Translations under genes and position numbers: made by a program | Assembly: GCA_902590355.1 (NCBI GenBank) | Contig: CACIWI010000008.1 | Location: 1 to 37,950 of the forward strand | Source of the DNA: an uncultured Prochlorococcus sp. | Lineage (GTDB): Bacteria > Cyanobacteriota > Cyanobacteriia > PCC-6307 > Cyanobiaceae | DNA: 37,950 nt | Reading direction: 5' to 3' | Shown: positions 14,434-23,759 of the stretch, piece by piece | Numbering within the stretch: the stretch's first letter is position 1 | Layout: every line of letters begins with the position of its first letter | The notes under the pieces: model-generated | Told to the model about the DNA's origin: nothing | Database searches by the model: none | What the model saw: the letters and a program-made list of their open reading frames with translations, nothing else

Positions 14434-14918
14434 TGCGTAAAAAAGAAAAATTAGTTAAAAATCAATTTACATGGCCAATATGTGAGGATCTATTATTTCT
14501 TGTTCTTGAAGATAAGGTTAGTGATGTATTTGTTTGTGAATTGGTTTGGGAAAGACTGTTTTATACTAAAGAACTCTCTATAAATGATTGGGCCATTAGC
14601 ACATTAACTCCTTCTTATTGGTCAGAAAAGTTTGAAAAAGCTCCCCAAATCATTTCAGAGCGACCAGCATCAGTACATTTGACTCGATCAATTCCAAAAG
14701 AGTATAAACAGGGATTGAAAAATTTTCTTAATTTTAAAGGCTATAAGATCAATGAACTCTATCCAAGAAGAACTAGAAGAGCGACGGCAGTAAATTGGTT
14801 GATTTATTGGGCGATTGAAAATGATTGTTTTTCAAAAGATAGTGGATTAATGCCAAGTCCTAGTTCACCCCCTTCTAATCCAGTAAAGGGACATTTTGGC
14901 GATCCAGAAATTAAATAA
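14433..14918 (+). CDS. DUF1823 family protein, cyanobacterial
   Basis: A 161-residue soluble protein of the cyanobacterial DUF1823 family, recognised from TWPICEDLLFLVLEDKVSDVFVCELVWERLFY and the YPRRTRRATAVNWLIYWA block. The C-terminus is a Pro/Ser-rich tail (MPSPSSPPSNPVKGHFGDPE). Function is unknown. It is coupled to cobI by a TAATG overlap. A 74-bp gap separates it from der. Confidence 0.85.
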   Translation: MRKKEKLVKNQFTWPICEDLLFLVLEDKVSDVFVCELVWERLFYTKELSINDWAISTLTPSYWSEKFEKAPQIISERPASVHLTRSIPKEYKQGLKNFLNFKGYKINELYPRRTRRATAVNWLIYWAIENDCFSKDSGLMPSPSSPPSNPVKGHFGDPEIK

Positions 14919-14992
14919 GTTTTTTTGAATAAGGTAAATGATTCCATTAAAGGTATAGTTGTAATGGATACCACTTTCTTTGGAGAGAAGAA

Positions 14993-16366
14993 TTGATTCT
15001 TCCTACAATAGCAATTATCGGAAGACCGAACGTTGGGAAATCTACCTTAGTTAATCGTCTTTGCCAAAGTAATGATGCAATAGTATTTGATAAGCCTGGT
15101 GTTACAAGAGATAGAACTTATCAAAATGCTTCATGGGGAGGTAAGGAATTTCAAATAGTTGATACTGGAGGTTTAGTTTTTGATGATGATAGTGAATTTC
15201 TCCCAGAGATAAGGACACAAGTTTTCTTGGCTCTAGAAGAGGCTTCACTCGCGTTACTGGTGGTAGATGGAAATCAAGGCATTACTGATGGTGATTTATC
15301 AATAGCAAAATGGTTAAGAAACTCAAGCTGTAAAACAATTGTTGCTGTTAATAAATGCGAATCGACTACTTTAGGAATATCCCTAGCTTCAGAGTTCTGG
15401 AAATTAGGATTGGGTGAACCTAACCCTGTTTCAGCTATTCATGGTTCAGGTACTGGAGATCTTTTAGATCTCGTTATTGGCGAACTTCCTGAAAATAATA
15501 TCCAGAATGATGAAGAAAAGATAATGATGTCAATAATTGGTAGGCCTAATGTTGGTAAATCTAGTTTGTTAAATTCAATTTGTGGAGAAAAAAGAGCAAT
15601 AGTTAGTGATATTAGTGGTACGACAACTGATTCAATAGATACGCTTATTAAAAAAGGTGATAATCATTGGAAAATTATTGATACTGCAGGGATTAGAAGA
15701 AAGAAAAACGTTAAATATGGCACTGAATTCTTTGGTATTAATAGGGCTTTTAAATCTATAGATAGAAGTGATGTTTGCGTTTTAGTTATAGATGCGGTTG
15801 ATGGAGTAACTGATCAAGATCAGAAGTTGGCTGGGCGCATAGAAGAACAAGGCAGAGCTTGCATAATTGTTGTTAATAAATGGGATCTTGTAGAAAAAAA
15901 TAGTTCAACAATTTATCAAGTAGAAAAAGAACTTAGATCTAAACTTTATTTTTTACACTGGTCAAAAATGATTTTTATATCTGCCCTAACTGGTCAAAGA
16001 GTTGATAATATTTTTGAGCATGCTCTTAATGCTGTAAATCAACATAGAAGAAGAGTTACAACATCTGTAGTTAATGAAGTACTTAAAGAATCAATCAGTT
16101 GGAAAAGTCCTCCAACCAAGAGAAGCGGCAAGCAAGGTAGGCTTTATTACGGTACTCAAGTAAAGAACAAACCTCCCACTTTTACTCTTTTTGTAAATGA
16201 CCCTAAATTATTCGGAATAACTTATAGAAGATATATTGAAAAACAAATTAGAGTAAATTTAGGCTTTGAAGGCACACCCCTAATTTTACTTTGGAGAGGA
16301 AAACAGCAAAGAGCTTTAAATAAAGAAGTCGAAAGAGAAAATATTGAGTTAATTCAAAAAGATTAA
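14993..16366 (+). CDS. der: Ribosome-assembly GTPase Der (EngA)
   Basis: A 457-residue double GTPase needed for maturation of the large ribosomal subunit. Two tandem G domains each begin with GRPNVGKS (about residues 9-17 and 182-189); DTGG and DTAG supply G3, and NKCE and NKWD supply G4. The Glu in the first G4 (NKCE rather than NKxD) also occurs in other cyanobacterial Der proteins as I recall them. A KH-like domain forms the C-terminal 110 residues. It starts with TTG preceded by GGAGAGAAG, a clear Shine-Dalgarno. The stop overlaps the next start (TAATG). Confidence 0.96.
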   Translation: MILPTIAIIGRPNVGKSTLVNRLCQSNDAIVFDKPGVTRDRTYQNASWGGKEFQIVDTGGLVFDDDSEFLPEIRTQVFLALEEASLALLVVDGNQGITDGDLSIAKWLRNSSCKTIVAVNKCESTTLGISLASEFWKLGLGEPNPVSAIHGSGTGDLLDLVIGELPENNIQNDEEKIMMSIIGRPNVGKSSLLNSICGEKRAIVSDISGTTTDSIDTLIKKGDNHWKIIDTAGIRRKKNVKYGTEFFGINRAFKSIDRSDVCVLVIDAVDGVTDQDQKLAGRIEEQGRACIIVVNKWDLVEKNSSTIYQVEKELRSKLYFLHWSKMIFISALTGQRVDNIFEHALNAVNQHRRRVTTSVVNEVLKESISWKSPPTKRSGKQGRLYYGTQVKNKPPTFTLFVNDPKLFGITYRRYIEKQIRVNLGFEGTPLILLWRGKQQRALNKEVERENIELIQKD

Positions 16367-17280
16367 TGAATTTGCTAACCAAATTTTCTATTGGTCAATA
16401 TGTTCATGGTAATAGAAGTTGGCTAAGAATTATAGATAGTAGATTAAAAATAATTATCGTAATGATATTTTTAATCACTCCAATTTGGGCAGGTCCAATA
16501 TGGAGATTGAGTTTGGTTGGTTTTTTACTATTAATTACTTTTTTAAGTTTATTGCCATCCAGAGTATGGTGGCGATCATTATTGTTTCTCTCATCTTTGT
16601 CACTATTAATTGGATGTATATCAATACTTGCCTCGTCTGATATTCAATCTCTTGATGGCTACTTAAGAAATCCCAATGAGTTGCAAGTAGTACTAGAAAG
16701 TCAAAAAGAATGGAATATTTTGCAAATTCCTTCCCAGAAGATATGGTTTATTAATTTTGGTCCCTACAATTTATCAAGAAAAGCTCTTGAACTAGGAATA
16801 AAAACCTCCACTTTGATATTTACCGTTATTCATAGTGTAAATTTGATGCTTTTAACCACATTGCAGGAAGACATTGTATGGGGATTAAGTTGGTTTATGT
16901 ATCCATTAAGGAAGATTGGATTGCCAACTAGTAAGTGGCTTTTTCAGTTGTTAATTGCATTACGTTTTATTCCTCTAGTGCAGGAAGAACTTCAAAATAT
17001 CATTAAATCAGTGTCAGTTAGATCAATTAATTTTCGAAATTTAGGATTAAAGAAATCATTTAATGTTTTGTTAATCTTAGTGGAAAGGTTATTTCAAAAT
17101 ATATTTCTGAGAATTGATCATGGAGCAGAATCGTTACTCTCAAAGAAAAAAATTATTATTAAAACCAACAGATTTAGAACTCTTTATCCTTCAAAATCTC
17201 TCAATGTAATTGTTAATACATTATCGATTTGTTTTATTTGCATAGCAATTTTTCTTAGAAAACTGTATGGTGCATTATAA
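16366..17280 (+). CDS. Energy-coupling-factor T component (CbiQ/EcfT family)
   Basis: A 304-residue membrane protein of the CbiQ/EcfT family, the scaffold that links ATPases to a vitamin- or metal-binding S component. Several hydrophobic segments cluster in the first third, and the cytoplasmic coupling region is around LLIALRFIPLVQEELQNIIKSVSVRSINFRN. The conserved start has DSRLKIIIVMIFLI. No A or S component is nearby, so the substrate cannot be read from context. It is coupled to der by TAATG. Confidence 0.88.
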   Translation: MNLLTKFSIGQYVHGNRSWLRIIDSRLKIIIVMIFLITPIWAGPIWRLSLVGFLLLITFLSLLPSRVWWRSLLFLSSLSLLIGCISILASSDIQSLDGYLRNPNELQVVLESQKEWNILQIPSQKIWFINFGPYNLSRKALELGIKTSTLIFTVIHSVNLMLLTTLQEDIVWGLSWFMYPLRKIGLPTSKWLFQLLIALRFIPLVQEELQNIIKSVSVRSINFRNLGLKKSFNVLLILVERLFQNIFLRIDHGAESLLSKKKIIIKTNRFRTLYPSKSLNVIVNTLSICFICIAIFLRKLYGAL

Positions 17281-17299
17281 ATAACACAATATTTTAGGT

Positions 17300-17566
17300 T
17301 TGAGTTCAGAGCGTTATTTAAACCATCCAACATTTGGTATGTTGTATCAAGTTTCTCCTGGAAATGATGGGAGAGATATTTATGCGACCTTATACGCTCA
17401 AAAAATGTTTTTCTTGGTAGAGGTTCGACAGAGAGAAGTTTTTTTTGAAGTTATACCTTATTTAGATGCCCGTAATCAGGCCGAATTAAACCTTCAAAAA
17501 GCTAGAAGAAAGGGATCTGAAGAACTATCTAAATGGGAGAATTTATTTACGCAAACTTTCTTATAA
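17300..17566 (+). CDS. pipX: PII-interacting coactivator PipX
   Basis: An 88-residue protein matching PipX, the small cyanobacterial protein that binds NtcA to boost nitrogen-gene transcription and is sequestered by PII when 2-oxoglutarate is low. The Tudor-like N-terminal domain holds YLNHPTFGMLYQVSPG and the helical C-terminus ends SEELSKWENLFTQTFL. The start codon is TTG. The next gene, pipY, starts 4 bp after its stop, the usual pipX-pipY pair. Confidence 0.95.
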   Translation: MSSERYLNHPTFGMLYQVSPGNDGRDIYATLYAQKMFFLVEVRQREVFFEVIPYLDARNQAELNLQKARRKGSEELSKWENLFTQTFL

Positions 17567-17569
17567 AAG

Positions 17570-18205
17570 GTGAACCCTGCAAATTATTTAAAAATAAAAA
17601 ATACAATACCATCAAATGTAAATATTCTTGCCGTAAGCAAAGGATTTAAAAGTCAAGAAATCAAGACTATTCAAAATATAGGTCAGAACGATTTTGGTGA
17701 AAGTAAGGTTCAAGAGGCATTTGAAAAACAATTAATCTTAAAAGATCTTAAACAAATAAATTGGCACTTTATTGGAAGAATACAAAGTAATAAAATAAGA
17801 AAAATAGTTCAAAATTTCCAATATATTCATTCAGTAGATTCATTTGAAAAGTTGCAAAAGATTTCTAATATTTCACGTGAAGAGAATAAAAATCCATTAA
17901 TAATGTTGCAGGTTAAATTGAGTGATGACCCTACTAAAGGAGGCTTTAATCCTGAATTTTTAATTTTGAAATGGAGAGAAATTAAAGAGTTGAGAAATAT
18001 TTCATTAACCGGTTTGATGACTATCAATCCTAAAGGACTTAGCTCTAAAGAAAATTCAGGGTTGTTCAAAAAATGTCGTACTCTTGCTGATTCTCTACAA
18101 CTACCAGATTGTTCCATGGGAATGTCAGGTGATTGGCAGGAAGCTGTTGATGCTGGATCAACTTGGTTAAGATTAGGATCATTGATTTTTGGGGGCAGAT
18201 CCTAA
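17570..18205 (+). CDS. pipY: Pyridoxal-phosphate-binding protein PipY (YggS/PLPBP family)
   Basis: A 211-residue PLP-binding protein of the YggS family, which keeps vitamin B6 and amino-acid pools in balance without known catalysis. NILAVSKGF carries the PLP lysine; GESKVQEA, WHFIGRIQSNK and SMGMSGDWQEAVDAGSTWLR followed by LGSLIFGGR are family hallmarks. It starts with GTG after AAAAGGT, 4 bp from pipX, and the two are normally co-expressed in cyanobacteria. Confidence 0.95.
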   Translation: MNPANYLKIKNTIPSNVNILAVSKGFKSQEIKTIQNIGQNDFGESKVQEAFEKQLILKDLKQINWHFIGRIQSNKIRKIVQNFQYIHSVDSFEKLQKISNISREENKNPLIMLQVKLSDDPTKGGFNPEFLILKWREIKELRNISLTGLMTINPKGLSSKENSGLFKKCRTLADSLQLPDCSMGMSGDWQEAVDAGSTWLRLGSLIFGGRS

Positions 18206-18283
18206 TTATTTATTTTTTTATATAAATTTTATCTATAAACTTGCGGTAAAGTTCAACTAACGTTATTTAAGTATAGGTAGTTT

Positions 18284-18328
18284 ATTCATTTAAAAAATGA
18301 ATCTAATACTTAAGGTTCTCAAACCTTA
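18284..18328 (+). promoter_or_regulatory. Two small hairpins in the sepF leader
   Basis: The 150-bp gap before sepF holds two perfect stems: ATTCATT/AATGAAT around TAAAA (18284-18302), and TAAGGTT/AACCTTA around CTCA (18311-18328). AAGAGGA lies about 8 bases before the sepF GTG as a possible Shine-Dalgarno. No T-run follows either stem, so a leader structure is more likely than a terminator; no function is established. Confidence 0.3.
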
Positions 18329-18355
18329 GTAATCAATTTCAAGAGGATTTAAAAG

Positions 18356-18931
18356 GTGTCACTTATTTCTAGATTAAAGGCAGTTGTTGCAGGGGATGAG
18401 TATCTCGATGATGATTTTGATGAGTTGGATTATGCTTCAGAGGATGAATTAAATGATATTAATAATTTCAAACAAAATTCAAAGAATGCAAATGCCCTTG
18501 CGAATTCAAATCCATTCGATTTTATGAATAACAACAGATCATCAAAAGTAGTAGGTATGCCTGGAATCTCAAATTCATCCTCAGAAGTAAGCTTAATGGA
18601 ACCAAGAAGTTTTGATGAGATGCCTCAAGCTATACAAGCATTAAGAGAGAGAAAAACTGTAATTCTCAATTTAACTATGATGGATCCTGATCAAGCTCAA
18701 AGAGCGGTTGATTTTGTTGCAGGGGGCACATATGCAATTGACGGACATCAAGAGAGAGTCGGTGAAAGTATTTTTCTTTTTGCTCCAAGTTGTGTAAATG
18801 TAACTAGTTCTTCCCCAGAAGAGGCTTCTCCTTCTTCTGTGTCTACAGAACACACACCACAATATAGTTTGGGCAAAAATACTACTCCTGAACCAGCATG
18901 GGGTAATTCTAAATTAAGTGCTTATTCATGA
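18356..18931 (+). CDS. sepF: Cell division protein SepF
   Basis: A 191-residue SepF, a membrane-tethered FtsZ-binding protein that helps organise the Z-ring. It begins with a short amphipathic helix ([13 protein letters not shown]), then an acidic and Asn/Ser-rich linker. The globular domain (about residues 80-150) includes [39 protein letters not shown] and [10 protein letters not shown]. The Ser/Pro-rich tail is variable. The start is GTG. Position between pipY and proC is the conserved arrangement. Confidence 0.95.
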   Translation: MSLISRLKAVVAGDEYLDDDFDELDYASEDELNDINNFKQNSKNANALANSNPFDFMNNNRSSKVVGMPGISNSSSEVSLMEPRSFDEMPQAIQALRERKTVILNLTMMDPDQAQRAVDFVAGGTYAIDGHQERVGESIFLFAPSCVNVTSSSPEEASPSSVSTEHTPQYSLGKNTTPEPAWGNSKLSAYS

Positions 18932-18938
18932 TTAATCT

Positions 18939-19751
18939 GTGACAGATAAATTTGCGATTATTGGTTTTGGAAATATTGCAAGTGCTATAGTTACCCCTCT
19001 ATTAGATAACAAATTAATTCAGCCAGAGAATGTTTTTTGTGTTGTAAATACAGAAAAAAGTTTAGAAAACATAAAAAAAAATTATAAACATAATATAAAT
19101 GTTTATAAATCAGGTTCTGAAGAGTCAAAAATAATTTGGGATTGTCAATATAAACTCCTTTCGATTAAACCCCAACAATTAAATAATATAAGTGAGGTCC
19201 ATCATATAAAAAATAAGGACAATTTTATAGTTTCAATTCTTGCAGGGGTTTCAATAAATAGACTTACTCAAAAGTTTCCTAATCATAAATTTGCGAGGGT
19301 GGTTACAAATATTCCAATAACTATTGGAAAAGGTTTAACTGGGCTTGCTTGGGGAGAAGAAATTACAGAAGATCAGAAACAATTCACAAAAAAATTATTT
19401 GAGAATACTAGTAAAATTTATGAATTCTCTGAAGATTACCTTGATATATTTTTAGCTCTAACTTCATCAGGTCCTGCAATTATTGCTTTAATTATAGAAG
19501 CATTAAGTGATGGAGGATTAAGCGGGGGTTTACCAAAAATAATTTCAGAGGAACTTGTTACGGAAATGATACTAGGGACTATTTGTCTAATAAAGGAAAA
19601 TAAACTTACTACTTCTGAGCTTAAAAATTTAGTAACCTCTCCAGGTGGAACAACTATTGCTGCTTTAAGGGTTTTAGAAAAAAAGAGTGTAAGGTCAGCA
19701 TTAATGGAATCAATACTTTCAGCTAGTAATCGAAGTAAAGAGTTTCGTTAG
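18939..19751 (+). CDS. proC: Pyrroline-5-carboxylate reductase
   Basis: A 270-residue NAD(P)H enzyme catalysing the last step of proline synthesis. The N-terminal Rossmann loop is AIIGFGNIASAI, and the C-terminal dimer region contains the substrate-binding LVTSPGGTTIAALRVLE motif. The SSGPA-type turn (TSSGPAIIALIIEALSDGG) is also conserved. Length is normal. It starts with GTG 7 bp after sepF. It converges with the glycosyltransferase gene with a 5-bp gap. Confidence 0.95.
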   Translation: MTDKFAIIGFGNIASAIVTPLLDNKLIQPENVFCVVNTEKSLENIKKNYKHNINVYKSGSEESKIIWDCQYKLLSIKPQQLNNISEVHHIKNKDNFIVSILAGVSINRLTQKFPNHKFARVVTNIPITIGKGLTGLAWGEEITEDQKQFTKKLFENTSKIYEFSEDYLDIFLALTSSGPAIIALIIEALSDGGLSGGLPKIISEELVTEMILGTICLIKENKLTTSELKNLVTSPGGTTIAALRVLEKKSVRSALMESILSASNRSKEFR

Positions 19752-19756
19752 GTTTT

Positions 19757-20914
19757 TCAATTATCTTTGAAGTTCATATAAACTTTTTCAAGTGAATTTA
19801 TATTTTTAGCAATTGTGTATCTCTCAAGAATACGTTCTCTGGCTTTTTCTCCAAGATCTTTTGTAAATGAAGGATGATCTATCAGAATTGGGATTATAGT
19901 TTTTAATTGTGCAGCCACATTATCAGTTGAAATAACTATTCCTGCTCCATTATCTAAAACTTCACCATCAGCTCCGGCATCTGTAGCTACACAAGCAGTA
20001 CCAGCAGACATAGCCTCTAAAAGTGATAATGATAAACCTTCTACTAAGCTTGGTAAGAAAAATACTTCTGCAATTTGCATTATTGCTATCCTAGTTTCTA
20101 AATCTAATTCGGCACCCCACCAAATTAATTTCTCATTATCAAGATTAGAAAAACTATTTTCAAGTGTTGGCTTCATTGGTCCATCCCCAACAATAACTAA
20201 TTTGCAATTTTGAGTTTTTGTTTGGCGCCAAGAACGTAAGAGTGCCTCGATATTTTTCTCATTTGCAATCCTTCCCATATATAAGAAGATTCTTTCATTT
20301 CCAAGTTTGTGTTTTACCTGATCATATTTTTTACTTTTTTTGCAAAAAGGTCTCCAAATATTTTCGTCAACACCGTTTGGAATGATTATTTGTTTTTCTT
20401 TAGGTACCCCTAATTTCTCAAGAACATTTTTTTGAAGATCAGAAAAAATAATTATTTTATCGAACTTTGCTAAAGAGGGAGCATAAAGTTGATAGGTTAA
20501 TTGTTGAGTGCTCGCAGTTAGATTTCTATTTTTTGCATCAAATGGTGGATGAAATGTTCCTATAAGAGGAACATTAATTTCATTACAAAGCTCTGGAAGT
20601 CTAAAGTCTAAAGGAGATAAAGTTAGGCTTGCATGTACTATGTCAGGTTTTAATCTTTCCAGTGATAGCCTTAGCTCTTTTTCTGCCCTTGGTGAGGGTA
20701 TTGTATAAACTTGAGATTTAATTAAATATGGGAGACTTACATCAGGATCATTTGCAAGAAATAATGGTTTTGATGAATTTGAACTAGAGGGATTGTCGAA
20801 ATGAATAAAACTAATTTTATGCCCTCTAGCCTTTAATTCCTGAGTAGTTGAATTACCGTAAGTTACATTTCCACAAAAAGGGGATTTTTTCCCCAACCAG
20901 GCAATATGAACCAC
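19757..20914 (-). CDS. Glycosyltransferase family 4 protein
   Basis: A 385-residue GT-B fold retaining glycosyltransferase. The acceptor side opens with HIAWLGKKSPFCGNVTYGNS, and the donor-binding half contains LYMGRIANEKNIEALLRSW and the E-x7-E motif in LPSLVEGLSLSLLEAMSAG. The sugar and acceptor are unknown; lipid or cell-envelope glycosylation are possible. The start is GTG. It lies downstream of recO with an 85-bp gap in which I see no further feature. Confidence 0.9.
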   Translation of the reverse strand: MVHIAWLGKKSPFCGNVTYGNSTTQELKARGHKISFIHFDNPSSSNSSKPLFLANDPDVSLPYLIKSQVYTIPSPRAEKELRLSLERLKPDIVHASLTLSPLDFRLPELCNEINVPLIGTFHPPFDAKNRNLTASTQQLTYQLYAPSLAKFDKIIIFSDLQKNVLEKLGVPKEKQIIIPNGVDENIWRPFCKKSKKYDQVKHKLGNERIFLYMGRIANEKNIEALLRSWRQTKTQNCKLVIVGDGPMKPTLENSFSNLDNEKLIWWGAELDLETRIAIMQIAEVFFLPSLVEGLSLSLLEAMSAGTACVATDAGADGEVLDNGAGIVISTDNVAAQLKTIIPILIDHPSFTKDLGEKARERILERYTIAKNINSLEKVYMNFKDN

Positions 20915-20999
20915 ATTAATTGAATTAACTATTTATTAAGTTAACAGGGAAAGGCACCATGATCATATTTTTTAAATTTTTTAATGCTTCATGAAAATG

Positions 21000-21785
21000 C
21001 TAACTATATATTTCTCTCAACATTTTTAGTGAAGATAGCTCCTTCTCTAATTGAGTAGAGATCCATGTCTCAATAATGAATAATATTTTAAGCCAGACTT
21101 TTTTGGGACCCAACAACTCTCCATTAGATTTTATTGGTAATTCTGGGAAAAGAAGTCTCTGTAATAGAGCAACTTCAGATGCATTTATTTTTAGATTACT
21201 TTGAGGATCTTCTATGGATGAAAACCCTTCACTTGGTAAAAAATAACAACTCCATTCCCAATTTCCTATAGGTGGAATAATAGGTTCTCCAGTTTTACAA
21301 CAATGATGTATTGGTAAATTAATACCCCCGATGGCTAATAGATGGATTAAAGATTGAATACTCATTGAGAGCATTTTAATATCTTCTTCTTGAGACTCTT
21401 TAAATAAATAAATCCTATCAAGATGTGCAAGAACGCAAGATAAATAGTCTTGTTGCTTGTCATTATTACCTACTAATAAAAATGTTAATTCAGTTATTGC
21501 TTGCGCGGCTGCAAGACATTCAATATTTTTCCCTAGACCAGAATAGCTTTTTAATATTTTAATTTGACGTACAGATTTAAGATTTCTTTTCCCAAAAATC
21601 TGCAGACTTAAATATGTTAAAGGAGTAGCTGCGGCAAGACTACTTTTAGGACGCCTAGCACCAGGTACCGCTAATCTAACAATCCCTTGCTCATCGGTAA
21701 GGATAGTTATTAATCTATCATTCTCGCCTAATGGAGAAGCTTTAATACAGAGACCTTTTAGTCTGCACTCACCAGAACCAGACAT
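21000..21785 (-). CDS. recO: DNA repair protein RecO
   Basis: A 261-residue RecO, which with RecR loads RecA onto SSB-coated DNA during gap repair. The N-terminal OB fold begins RLKGLCIKASPLGENDRLITILT and includes GARRPKSSLAAATPLTYL. The C-terminal helical part has a Cys/His cluster around INLPIHHCCKTGEP that only partly matches the zinc site of other RecO proteins. Its ATG follows the deoC-like stop directly. Confidence 0.93.
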   Translation of the reverse strand: MSGSGECRLKGLCIKASPLGENDRLITILTDEQGIVRLAVPGARRPKSSLAAATPLTYLSLQIFGKRNLKSVRQIKILKSYSGLGKNIECLAAAQAITELTFLLVGNNDKQQDYLSCVLAHLDRIYLFKESQEEDIKMLSMSIQSLIHLLAIGGINLPIHHCCKTGEPIIPPIGNWEWSCYFLPSEGFSSIEDPQSNLKINASEVALLQRLLFPELPIKSNGELLGPKKVWLKILFIIETWISTQLEKELSSLKMLREIYS

Positions 21786-22445
21786 TTAAATTACGTTAAC
21801 TTCTTCAAAAATTTCACAAAAATTGGAAGTTCCCACGCAACTAATTCCAATATCAAACAAATCAATTACTTGCGTCAGTTTTTTTATGCCACCTACAACT
21901 TTGATTTGATTTTGAGAGCCTGTTATTTTTAGTATTTCGGAGACATCATTAGATGTAAGAGGAGATCCAAATCCGTCCCCGAATTGAAAATTTTTTATTC
22001 CTAATTCCAAACATATTTCTATCGCATTAATAAAAACTTCTTCTTGCAGTTTTGATTTATTTATAATTATTGAAACTGGTAATCCAGATAATTTAACTTG
22101 CTCAATTTCAGCAGCGAAAGTTTCTAAATTTCTTTTGGATAAATTGATAAAGTTTGGGATATATTCAATTCCTTTTGCACCCTTATCTTTTGCAAAACAA
22201 ACTAATTCTTCAATAAATGAAACTGGTAAATCTGCTAAAGGGTAAGAAATAAGTGCGTTTATATCCGCACTGTAATTACCCAAACAGTTTTTAAGATCAG
22301 TTAAATAATTTAGTGAAGTAGAGATATTTTTGATATTGTATTTTCTTATTAAATCGCAATTCATACAGAAATATTCCCATGATAAATAAGGGTTAATAAT
22401 AATCGCATGAATTTTTTCGTTTAATTCATATTCAATATTGGGCAT
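21786..22445 (-). CDS. DeoC-like aldolase-fold protein, probably non-canonical
   Basis: A 219-residue TIM-barrel protein in the position and general pattern of deoxyribose-phosphate aldolase. Key residues differ: the KTSTG loop that carries the Schiff-base lysine (K167 of E. coli DERA) is replaced here by NFQFGDGFG around residues 152-160, and the aspartate of VDMV is E94 in GIEYIP. Only the later lysine (K182 in IKVVGGI) is kept. It is therefore unlikely to work as a classical aldolase. It abuts recO and follows hpf by 7 bp, so it is part of an operon. Confidence 0.8.
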   Translation of the reverse strand: MPNIEYELNEKIHAIIINPYLSWEYFCMNCDLIRKYNIKNISTSLNYLTDLKNCLGNYSADINALISYPLADLPVSFIEELVCFAKDKGAKGIEYIPNFINLSKRNLETFAAEIEQVKLSGLPVSIIINKSKLQEEVFINAIEICLELGIKNFQFGDGFGSPLTSNDVSEILKITGSQNQIKVVGGIKKLTQVIDLFDIGISCVGTSNFCEIFEEVNVI

Positions 22446-22452
22446 TTAAAAT

Positions 22453-23037
22453 TTATTTAGATTGAATCAGTCCATAACCTCCATGATTTCTTTTATATAT
22501 AACTTGAAGTTCATTATTTTTCTTGTTTCGAAAAACATAAAAATCATGATCAATTAGATCTAATTGTTTTCTTGCTTCGTCTGATGAAATTGGAGTCATT
22601 TCAAAGTATTTATTTTTTATAGATGGCTCAGGCAGACTTGCTTTAGTTCCTTCTTTAAATAAAGCTTTATCAAAAAAATTTGATTCCATACTTTCAATTG
22701 GTAAAGAATCTTTATTTTTAAATTGTTTATGATGAATTGTTTTATTGTTTCTTTCTTTGTATTTGCGTAATTTTCTACAAAGTTTATTTGAAACTAAATC
22801 AATGCTTGAGTATAGATTTTCAGTTTTTTCTTCAGCTCTAATTACGGTACCATTTGCAAAAATAGTAACTTCTGCAGTTTGGAACGAGACTCTTGGATTC
22901 TTTTCAATTGAAAGGTGTATGTCAGCTTCTTTAACGATATCCTTATAGTGATGTGTCGCTTTTTCTATCTTTGCCTCAGTATATTCTTTTAATGCTCCAG
23001 TGAGCTCAAGATTCTTTCCATGGATTAAAATTTTCAT
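22453..23037 (-). CDS. hpf: Long-form ribosome hibernation promoting factor (LrtA)
   Basis: A 194-residue long HPF that binds the 30S decoding site and, through its C-terminal domain, dimerises ribosomes into inactive 100S particles. The N-terminal beta-alpha domain reads MKILIHGKNLELTGALKEYT and continues to about residue 100. A linker leads to the C-terminal dimer domain (MTPISSDEARKQLDLIDHDF to GYGLIQSK). In cyanobacteria the gene is known as lrtA for dark-induced, light-repressed transcripts. It diverges from lipB across 44 bp. Confidence 0.95.
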   Translation of the reverse strand: MKILIHGKNLELTGALKEYTEAKIEKATHHYKDIVKEADIHLSIEKNPRVSFQTAEVTIFANGTVIRAEEKTENLYSSIDLVSNKLCRKLRKYKERNNKTIHHKQFKNKDSLPIESMESNFFDKALFKEGTKASLPEPSIKNKYFEMTPISSDEARKQLDLIDHDFYVFRNKKNNELQVIYKRNHGGYGLIQSK

Positions 23038-23081
23038 AACAAATCTAAAAATATTTACTTACTTTCTAAATCTACTTAAAT

Positions 23082-23732
23082 ATGGATAATAGAACAGCAA
23101 TAATTAAACAACCTGATAATATTTCTTCTTTTAATGATGTTTATAAATTACAAAAAGAATATCAGGAGGCATTGATTTTAGATAATTCTAACCCTGATTT
23201 AATTTGGATAGGGGAGCATCAACTCTGTTATACATTGGGGAGAGGATCTAATTACGATAATTTACTATTTTCTCTGAATGATGCTAAATATGATGTTTTT
23301 AAGATTGATAGAGGCGGTGAGGTAACTTGTCATATGCCAGGACAATTAGTAACGTATTTGGTTTTAGATTTGAAAAATTTTAATAAAGATTTAAATTGGT
23401 ACTTAAGAAAAATTGAAGAAATTATTATAAAAATCCTTGGAGCTTTTAATATAGATTGTCACTCTAGAAAAGGGTTTACTGGTGTTTGGATAGGGAATAA
23501 GAAAATCGCATCAATTGGAATTGGGTGTAAAAGATGGATTACGATAAATGGATTTTCAATCAATATTGACTGCGAATTAGAGAACTTTAATAAAATTGTT
23601 CCTTGCGGAATAGAAAATTGTCTTATGGCAAATATGATTGATTACAACAAAAATTTAAATATTCAAGAAGTCAAGAGAATTGTTAAAAAAACCATCGAGG
23701 AAGAATTTAATTTTGATTTTATATCAAAATAG
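23082..23732 (+). CDS. lipB: Octanoyl-ACP:protein octanoyltransferase
   Basis: A 216-residue LipB, which moves octanoyl groups from ACP to lipoyl domains as the first step of lipoate synthesis. The family signature [16 protein letters not shown] is at residues 77-92, the conserved lysine lies in [11 protein letters not shown] (K141) and the catalytic Cys is C175 in IVPCGI. Its product acts on the E2 subunit encoded 3 kb downstream. The ATG lies 44 bp from the divergent hpf gene. Confidence 0.96.
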   Translation: MDNRTAIIKQPDNISSFNDVYKLQKEYQEALILDNSNPDLIWIGEHQLCYTLGRGSNYDNLLFSLNDAKYDVFKIDRGGEVTCHMPGQLVTYLVLDLKNFNKDLNWYLRKIEEIIIKILGAFNIDCHSRKGFTGVWIGNKKIASIGIGCKRWITINGFSINIDCELENFNKIVPCGIENCLMANMIDYNKNLNIQEVKRIVKKTIEEEFNFDFISK

Positions 23733-23759
23733 AAATTAAAATTTCAAAAACAATTTAAT

